Assembly: GCA_002707985.1 (NCBI GenBank)
Contig: PAOI01000025.1
Span: 20,924-66,073 of the forward strand
Source of the DNA: Sphingomonas sp.
GTDB taxonomy: Bacteria > Pseudomonadota > Alphaproteobacteria > Sphingomonadales > Sphingomonadaceae
DNA: 45,150 bases
Direction: 5' to 3'
Shown here: in pieces, positions 40,092 through 45,150 of the stretch
How the letters are laid out: the number at the start of each line of letters is the position of its first letter
Numbering within the stretch: position 1 is the stretch's first letter
Position numbers and translations under genes: made by a program
The notes under the pieces: generated by a model
Databases searched by the model: none
The model's input: the letters and a program-made list of their open reading frames with translations, nothing else
Told to the model about the DNA's origin: nothing

Positions 40092-41273
40092 CTAGCCCCT
40101 GCGTGCGGCGCTGCGCAGCTGGAGGAGAGCGGCGACGCCACCGAATCCGCCTCCCAAAAGCGACACGGCTGGCCAGCCGCCGATCGCCCACGCCTGGGTC
40201 GCCGCTGCCGAGCCCAACGCGCCGCCGAGGAACATCGAGCCCATGAAGATGGTATTGAGGCGGGCGCGTGCTTCGGGCCGAAGCGCGTAGACGATATGCT
40301 GGTTCGAAACGAGTGCGCTCTGGACGGCGAAATCGAGCAGGATCACGCCTGCGATCAAACCGGCGATCGAGACCCAGAAGCCGAAGATCAGCCAGGACAC
40401 GAGCGTCAGCAGCGCGCCGAACGCGATCACGCGATGTGGGCCCCGTCGATCCGCAAAACGCCCTGCGATCGGGGCGGCGAAAATGCCCACCGCCCCTACG
40501 ACACCGAACAGACCCGCCACTTCTGCACCCAGCCCGAAACGCGGCTGCTCCAGCTGAAACGCAAGGATCGTCCAGAATGTCGTGAACGCGCCGAAGATCA
40601 GCGCCTGCGTCACTGCCGCGAGGCGCAGCTCGGGAAACTCGCGCCACAGGCTGCCCAGCGAAGCAATAAGCCGGGGATAGGCTATGCGGGCATCCGGCCG
40701 GCTGGCCGGAAGCGTTGCCCACATCAGCGCACCGGCGCCCAGCGCGAGCGGAACGCCGAGCCAGAACATCTCGCGCCACCCCGCATGCGCGGCAACGAAG
40801 CCGGCGAGCGTGCGGCTGAGCAGGATGCCGCACAGCACACCCGCCATCACCGTGCCGACTGTCGCGCCACGCCGTTCCGGCGGTGTGAGATGCGCGGCGA
40901 ACGGCACGATCTGCTGCGCCACGGTGGACGCGATGCCGAGCGCCAGTGACGCAGCAAGCAGCATTGCCGCTGAAGGCGCAGTCGCTGCTGCCACCAATGC
41001 CGCCGCGAGCACGGCGAACTGAACGATGATTATGCGCTTGCGCTCCACAAGGTCGCCGAGCGGAACGAGCAGGAACAGACCCGCAGCGTAGCCCAGCTGG
41101 GTGGCAGTGGGAATCAACGGCGTGAGGGGGCCCGGCAACTCGCGCTCCATCACCGCCAGCATCGGCTGATTATAGTAGATGTTCGCGACCGCGACACCGG
41201 CTGCGGCTGCCATCGCAAAGATACGCCCCCGCTTTGGCGGAGCGAGAGCAGGTGCTTCGGTGGCTGCGGTCAT
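40092..41273 (-). CDS. MFS transporter (12-helix, DHA1-like)
   Basis: The 393-residue protein has about twelve hydrophobic segments. It begins with [20 protein letters not shown] and carries the family loop [16 protein letters not shown] between helices two and three, and a second similar loop ([13 protein letters not shown]) between halves. The N-terminal YNQPML phrase is seen in the DHA1 group that exports drugs or sugars. ATG 41273 follows AGGAG ten bases away. It is divergent from the FixJ-type regulator gene across a 176-base region that contains a nested inverted repeat, suggesting regulation of this carrier by that or another regulator. Confidence 0.9.
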   Translation of the reverse strand: MTAATEAPALAPPKRGRIFAMAAAAGVAVANIYYNQPMLAVMERELPGPLTPLIPTATQLGYAAGLFLLVPLGDLVERKRIIIVQFAVLAAALVAAATAPSAAMLLAASLALGIASTVAQQIVPFAAHLTPPERRGATVGTVMAGVLCGILLSRTLAGFVAAHAGWREMFWLGVPLALGAGALMWATLPASRPDARIAYPRLIASLGSLWREFPELRLAAVTQALIFGAFTTFWTILAFQLEQPRFGLGAEVAGLFGVVGAVGIFAAPIAGRFADRRGPHRVIAFGALLTLVSWLIFGFWVSIAGLIAGVILLDFAVQSALVSNQHIVYALRPEARARLNTIFMGSMFLGGALGSAAATQAWAIGGWPAVSLLGGGFGGVAALLQLRSAARRG

Positions 41274-41332
41274 ATGGTCTGCGCTCCTTGTTCAGTTGCG
41301 TGCAAATGGGTCGGCGAAAGCGGCTGTAACAG

Positions 41333-41398
41333 CCCCCCGTTCGGGTGGGCGCGGATTTGACTTCCAGCGCTTGAAGCCTGGTTGACCCGAATGGGGGG
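41333..41398. repeat. Nested inverted repeat in a divergent promoter region
   Basis: Outer arms CCCCCCGTTCGGGT (41333-41346) and ACCCGAATGGGGGG (41385-41398) match over 14 bases with one mismatch and enclose a second palindrome, CTTCCAGCGCTTGAAG (41361-41376, one mismatched pair). The two dyads are centred within three bases of each other. It lies in the gap between the MFS gene and the FixJ-type regulator gene. Confidence 0.6.
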
Positions 41399-41449
41399 AT
41401 TGTACCGACTCATCGGGTTTTGCTTGGATGGCATGACAGGAGGCCGATC

Positions 41450-42085
41450 ATGCAGGCACAGCCACTATCAAGGGGGTCACAGCCGGAAACGGTGGTCATC
41501 GTCGACGACGACCCTCTGGTCCGCGGTTCGATGGAGTCGCTGTTCCGCTCGGTTGGACTGGCGGCCCGCAGCCACGCCTCGGCAATCGATGCATTGCAGG
41601 CACCACTGCCCGATGGGGCGAGTTGCCTGGTGGTCGATGTACGCATGCCGCATCTGGGTGGATTTGAGTTGCAACAACGCCTGAGCGAACAAGGCGCCCA
41701 GGTGCCGATCGTGTTCGTGACCGGCCATGGCGACATCCCGATGAGCGTTCGCGCCATGAAGGCGGGGGCGATCGATTTCCTGCCCAAGCCGTTCCGGGAT
41801 CAGGACATGCTCGATGCAGTGCAGACCGCTTTGGCAGGGGATCGCGCGCGTCGCGCGCAAAGGGACATCGTACGGCAGGTTCGCGAGCAACATGCACGCC
41901 TCACGCCCCGTGAACGCGAAGTCATGGCAGGAGTGGTTCGAGGTCTTCTCAACAAGCAGATCGCGTATGAGCTGGGGCTAAGCGAAATCACCGTCAAACT
42001 CCATCGCTCGAGCATGATGAAGAAGCTGAGTCTGCGAACGGTTCCCGACCTGGTACGCACGGCGCAGATCGTCGCCGATTGTTAG
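41450..42085 (+). CDS. FixJ/LuxR-type response regulator
   Basis: The 211-residue protein has a receiver (VVIVDDDPLVRGSMESLF, phospho-acceptor in LVVDVRMPHLGG, VTGHGDIPMSVRAMKAGA, lysine in LPKPF) joined to a LuxR-type helix-turn-helix (LTPREREVMAGVVRGLLN, GLSEITVKLHRSSMMKKL). The layout matches FixJ-type regulators (TodT/FixJ). ATG 41450 is chosen because AGGAGG is six bases upstream; the ORF is open from 41420. No kinase is adjacent, so its partner could be the orphan kinase at 17337-18962, which has FixL-type HEINQPL. A hairpin (42089-42110) follows. Confidence 0.92.
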   Translation: MQAQPLSRGSQPETVVIVDDDPLVRGSMESLFRSVGLAARSHASAIDALQAPLPDGASCLVVDVRMPHLGGFELQQRLSEQGAQVPIVFVTGHGDIPMSVRAMKAGAIDFLPKPFRDQDMLDAVQTALAGDRARRAQRDIVRQVREQHARLTPREREVMAGVVRGLLNKQIAYELGLSEITVKLHRSSMMKKLSLRTVPDLVRTAQIVADC

Positions 42086-42088
42086 CAG

Positions 42089-42110
42089 GTCCCTGAAACC
42101 CTCAAGGGAC
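42089..42110 (+). terminator. Hairpin after the FixJ-type gene
   Basis: GTCCCT (42089-42094) and AGGGAC (42105-42110) form a perfect 6-bp stem just after the stop (42085). No T-run. A weak terminator. Confidence 0.35.
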
Positions 42111-42124
42111 AACCGCCAGAGCGC

Positions 42125-42135
42125 TGCAAATTGCA
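42125..42135. promoter_or_regulatory. Short palindrome before the DUF600-like gene
   Basis: TGCAA-A-TTGCA is a perfect 11-base dyad 28 bases before the TTG start at 42163. It could be an operator; no other support. Confidence 0.2.
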
Positions 42136-42162
42136 GGTCTTCGGCCTAGCCTTCGCCCCTAT

Positions 42163-42666
42163 TTGAGCGACCAATCCGCTGCGCCCCAGCGCCCTCTGTC
42201 ACCGGCCGCGGTGGCGGCGGGAGTTTTGGCGGTGGTGACGGCGGGCGGAGCGATCGGCGCCCGACCGATCATGGCGGGCATTATATCGCGCGGCGGGCAG
42301 TTGGCCGAAGACACCGAATATCCTCTCGACAACACGCTGCTCCATGCTGAAGTTGCCCGAAATTTCGTGGCGCCTTCCATCTTCAAGGATCTGGGTAGCC
42401 ATATCCTCTATCGCGACCCCGATCTGGATCGCTTGGGGGACACGCTGCTTGCGCTGTGGGAAGCGCAGACGGCGGAGCCGCGCTGGCGGGAAATCGAGTA
42501 TTTCGTCCGCGACGGGCGGTTCGATGCGCGTTTCGTCTATCCCGAGGAGATCGATCCCGAGGAAATGTCGCTCGATCGTCGCGATCGGGTGCTGGCGCGC
42601 TATTTCGGGGACAAGCCGGTTATCTATCCCGATCCGGATGACGAGGACGATATTTTCGAGCTCTAG
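42163..42666 (+). CDS. DUF600-like hypothetical protein
   Basis: The 167-residue frame has a hydrophobic N-terminal stretch (AAVAAGVLAVVTAGGAIGA) and a C-terminal half with LALWEAQTAEPRWREIEYFV, then FDARFVYPEEIDPEEM and an acidic tail YPDPDDEDDIFEL. The C-terminal part resembles the YezG/DUF600 family, some members of which are immunity proteins to LXG-type toxins; I see no toxin gene adjacent. The start is unsure: TTG 42163 lacks a good ribosome site, and later GTG codons follow GGGAG, which would drop part of the hydrophobic stretch. No terminator before the convergent small gene at 42713. Confidence 0.55.
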   Translation: MSDQSAAPQRPLSPAAVAAGVLAVVTAGGAIGARPIMAGIISRGGQLAEDTEYPLDNTLLHAEVARNFVAPSIFKDLGSHILYRDPDLDRLGDTLLALWEAQTAEPRWREIEYFVRDGRFDARFVYPEEIDPEEMSLDRRDRVLARYFGDKPVIYPDPDDEDDIFEL

Positions 42667-42712
42667 CGGTGGGCCAGCCGCTGCCAGCGAGCTAGATATT
42701 ACTCAGATCCGT

Positions 42713-42916
42713 CTATCGGCGCTGGCTTTCGCGGGTGCGCATCGAACCACGTGTATGAGCGGCCTTGGACCAGGCGCGGGCGACGGCAAGCAACGGCAGG
42801 CTGAGTGCGCAGATGCCCAGAATGTCGCGCCAGCCCTCTCCGGTCAGTGCGACGATCAGGCCGAACAGCGATGTCGTGGCCAGGATCGCGGGTATGGCGA
42901 AGACGCTGCGCATCAT
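42713..42916 (-). CDS. Small membrane protein downstream of the PepSY gene
   Basis: The 67-residue protein has two hydrophobic segments (VFAIPAILATTSLFGLIVAL and ILGICALSLPLLAVARAWS) separated by TGEGWRD, and a basic tail. The ATGATG at its start overlaps the PepSY stop (ATGA at 42913-42916). Small proteins of this kind accompany PepSY membrane proteins in other sphingomonads, often near siderophore receptors. No function is assigned. Its codon use is like its neighbours. Confidence 0.7.
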   Translation of the reverse strand: MMRSVFAIPAILATTSLFGLIVALTGEGWRDILGICALSLPLLAVARAWSKAAHTRGSMRTRESQRR

Positions 42917-44082
42917 GGCGCCGGCTCCGCTGGGACTGCCCTGTCCGCAGCGCCCGGTGCGGCTGGCGGGCTGCGTCGCTTGCCATGCCCCAGCCAGAGA
43001 TACACGCCGGATCCGAGCACAATGATCAGGAAGATATCGAGCGTCGCCCAGAGCAGTTTGAGCGGCAGTCCGCCATAGTCGCCGAAATGCAGCGGGCGAC
43101 TGAGCTGCAATGCCTTCATCGATACCGGCATCGGGCGGACATCGACCAGTGCGCCGGTTTCCGCGTCGATCAACGCGGGGGTCAGCAATTCCTCGGTCAG
43201 CGCCGACTTGCCCTGAAAGAACACCGCATAATGCCGGTCGGTGCTGAAACTGCCGCCCGGAAAGCCGATAAATTGCGGGTTGCTGCCGGGCAGTGCCTTG
43301 CGCGCCGACGCCATGGCGCGATCGAGCGAGCCGTAGCGTTCGGGCGGGAGCGCGGCTTCGCCACGATGCGCGCCGGTCATGTCGGCAAGCGCAGTGGTGC
43401 GCCAATTGTCGGCGATGGGCGTCGCGAAGGCGTTCAGAATGCCGGTAATGCCGACCACGCACATCCATGCCAGCGCGACGATACCGAGCAGATTGTGCCA
43501 GTCGAGCCAGATCAGGCGGCGGCTGCGCCCCAGCCGCAAGGTCCCGAAATCGAGCTTTCGCATGAACGGCGCATAGAGCACCGTACCGGACGCCAGCGAC
43601 AGTACGAACAGCACGCCCATCGCGCCGAGGAACAACATGCCCGGCAGGCCCAGAAACATGTCGGTATGAAGCTGAAGCAGGAAATCGGTGATCCCCTTGC
43701 TGTCCGGATCGCCGATCGTCGCGCCGGTCGCGCGATCGAACAGCAGCAGCGTCATGTCGCGCTCTGCCGCGTCGGGAGTCGGCCCGGTGGTGACGGTGAG
43801 CAACGGGCTGTCATTGGCGAAGGCCATGAACAGCGGTACTTCGCCGGGCCTTAGCGCAATCGCCTTTTCGAGCATGGTATCGAGCGGCAGCAGCGCCGGG
43901 TCGTCGCTTGACGATGCCGGTCCCGAAAGCGGCACATGATCGCCGGTCGCCAGGTCGATTTCGTCATGGAAGATCAGCGGCAGCCCAGTGAGGCACAGCA
44001 TCAGCAGGAACAGCGTGCAGATCAGGCTCGTCCATTTATGGACCAGGAACCAGACCCGGATCGTTTCCCGCTTCATCGCCAT
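42913..44082 (-). CDS. PepSY-associated membrane protein
   Basis: The 389-residue protein begins [20 protein letters not shown] and continues LLMLCLTGLPLIFHDEIDLA, the first helix of PepSY_TM proteins (PiuB/DUF3526-like). It has further helices (LDWHNLLGIVALAWMCVVGI and a C-terminal ILFLIIVLGSGVYLWLG-like segment). Such proteins assist ferric-siderophore or other metal uptake, possibly as reductases, with periplasmic loops. ATG 44082 shares a base with the amidase stop; the shorter ATG 44076 is possible. The ORF runs on to 44133 inside the amidase. It is followed by the small membrane protein. Its link to the amidase is by operon position only. Confidence 0.85.
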   Translation of the reverse strand: MAMKRETIRVWFLVHKWTSLICTLFLLMLCLTGLPLIFHDEIDLATGDHVPLSGPASSSDDPALLPLDTMLEKAIALRPGEVPLFMAFANDSPLLTVTTGPTPDAAERDMTLLLFDRATGATIGDPDSKGITDFLLQLHTDMFLGLPGMLFLGAMGVLFVLSLASGTVLYAPFMRKLDFGTLRLGRSRRLIWLDWHNLLGIVALAWMCVVGITGILNAFATPIADNWRTTALADMTGAHRGEAALPPERYGSLDRAMASARKALPGSNPQFIGFPGGSFSTDRHYAVFFQGKSALTEELLTPALIDAETGALVDVRPMPVSMKALQLSRPLHFGDYGGLPLKLLWATLDIFLIIVLGSGVYLWLGHGKRRSPPAAPGAADRAVPAEPAP

Positions 44083-45150
44083 CAGCCCCGTTGCGGACGC
44101 GCGGCGGGCGGCCAGCGATCGCCCCATGGGCATGCCGCTTCCAGCTCCATGCCCAATGCGAGCAGCATCTCGTCCGTGCCGGGTCCGCCGGAGAAAAGCG
44201 CGCCCACCGGCAATTCGCCCGGCGCAGCGGCGACCGGCAAGGTGATGCTGGGCGTGCCCGCCATATTATGCAGCGGCGTGTAGCTCATATAATCGAACAG
44301 CGCGTCCCAGAGATCGTCGAACGCGCGATCCGGAGCGAGCAGGCCGAGCTTTGGCGGAACCGTGCGATTGACCGGCGACAGAACGACATCGAATTCGGCG
44401 TGAAACTCGGTCAGCTCCTGCCGAACGCTGCCGATCGTGCCGAGCGCGGCGGCAAGCTGGTCCGGCGAGATCGTCGCGCGGCGTTCGCCAAGCCCGATCG
44501 TCCATGGTTCGAGCAGATCGGAAAGCGGCGTGTCGGGATTGGCCGCAGCATAATGATCGCAAAGGTCGCCGCCCAGATAGGGCCAGAGCACGCCCAGCGC
44601 GTCGAACGCCGCGCCGCGATCATAGCGAACCGGGCGCATTTCGACTTCATGGCCCAGTTGCGCGCACTTGGCTGCAACCGAACGGATCACGTCCGCGACC
44701 GCAGGCTCTGCCGCGCCGCCATGCATCGCATCGAGGTCGACGGCGATGCGCAGCCGCCGGTCGGGCGCGGGCAGTGCGCCTGCGTTCGCAGGGCGCAGGA
44801 AACGCGCGGCCCAGGCCGTGTCGCGCATCGATCGCGCGAACAGCCCGTCCGAACAGAGCGTATCGTCGATCCAATGCTGCGCACGCGCGCGGACATTGAA
44901 GCCACGGCTCGCCTTGAACCCGATGATCCCGCAATTGGAGGCAGGCATGCGGATCGACCCGGCTGCATCGCTGGCGTGTGCGAAGGGAACCATGCCCATC
45001 GCCACCGCGACGGCTGCGCCGCTGCTCGACCCGCCCGCCGAACGATCGGTGTCCCATGGATTGCGGGTCGGGCCGTAGAGCAGCGCTTCGCCGGTCGCGA
45101 GCAGGCCGAATTCGGGCATGGTCGACATGCCGACCGGCACCAGTCCCGCA
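44082..45150 (-). CDS. Amidase signature enzyme (5' end outside window)
   Basis: At least 355 residues of an amidase are encoded; the frame is open to the window edge, so the true start is outside. The signature [14 protein letters not shown] holds one catalytic Ser; the nucleophile lies in [20 protein letters not shown]. The phrase ASDAAGS (not the usual TDTGGS) resembles the cyclic-dimer hydrolase/NylA branch of amidases rather than GatA. The catalytic lysine would lie upstream, beyond the window. The C-terminal [29 protein letters not shown] is family-typical. It precedes the PepSY gene with a one-base stop/start overlap, so they are probably one transcript. Confidence 0.88.
   Translation of the reverse strand, partial: AGLVPVGMSTMPEFGLLATGEALLYGPTRNPWDTDRSAGGSSSGAAVAVAMGMVPFAHASDAAGSIRMPASNCGIIGFKASRGFNVRARAQHWIDDTLCSDGLFARSMRDTAWAARFLRPANAGALPAPDRRLRIAVDLDAMHGGAAEPAVADVIRSVAAKCAQLGHEVEMRPVRYDRGAAFDALGVLWPYLGGDLCDHYAAANPDTPLSDLLEPWTIGLGERRATISPDQLAAALGTIGSVRQELTEFHAEFDVVLSPVNRTVPPKLGLLAPDRAFDDLWDALFDYMSYTPLHNMAGTPSITLPVAAAPGELPVGALFSGGPGTDEMLLALGMELEAACPWGDRWPPAARPQRG

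Overview
This is a high-GC, gene-dense bacterial segment, most like an alphaproteobacterium of the order Sphingomonadales. The reasons are the TonB-dependent receptor beside catabolic genes, beta-propeller (Reg_prop/Y_Y_Y) sensor kinases, an alginate-export-type porin, PepSY and DoxX membrane proteins, FixJ/NarL regulators, and frequent GTG/TTG starts. This assignment is inference from gene content, since no searches could be run. I saw no rRNA, tRNA, CRISPR array or intact mobile element.

Region 1 (1-16804) is a catabolic locus. A plus-strand run carries the 3' end of a TonB-dependent receptor, an AtuA-like protein (DUF1446), a DUF4387 protein, an acyl-CoA ligase, a class II aldolase/adducin protein and an MmgE/PrpD protein. 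It converges on a minus-strand run of a LysR regulator, a D-2-hydroxyacid dehydrogenase, a glycerate 2-kinase and a tartrate/D-malate-type dehydrogenase. Divergent from LysR is a second plus-strand run of HyuB, HyuA, an MFS carrier and a PDC-lactonase-like amidohydrolase. Most neighbours overlap by 1-11 bases. Together they look like uptake, activation, cleavage and salvage (via hydroxypyruvate/glycerate to 2-phosphoglycerate) of a polyoxygenated acid or lactone. I do not recognise the whole combination as a described pathway.

Region 2 (16805-30191) starts with about 530 bp holding no convincing gene, then a membrane histidine kinase and a small lipoprotein. Two large paralogous propeller sensor kinases follow, one with its NarL-type regulator. 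Between and after them lie a UBP zinc-finger protein, a Tat-exported alpha/beta hydrolase (haloperoxidase type), a DoxX protein, a Dps ferritin and an OsmC protein, which look like a stress or redox set.

Region 3 (30201-39190) is dominated by a seven-gene minus-strand operon: isochorismatase-like hydrolase, haloperoxidase-type hydrolase, XapX protein, YtcJ-like amidohydrolase with a Cys/His-rich tail, DoxX protein, alginate-export-type porin and a YoaK protein. Upstream are an internally deleted TMEM175-like remnant, an AraC / histidine kinase / receiver-only operon, and a second NarL-type regulator that resembles the first and may serve the second propeller kinase. A ten-base motif (YATACGAWGG) recurs in front of the exported hydrolase (three copies) and the seven-gene operon (one copy), suggesting shared control.

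Region 4 (39307-45150) has a stand-alone M17-type N-terminal domain, an MFS carrier and a FixJ-type regulator diverging from a nested inverted repeat, a DUF600-like protein, and a minus-strand run of an amidase (cut by the window edge), a PepSY membrane protein and a small membrane protein.
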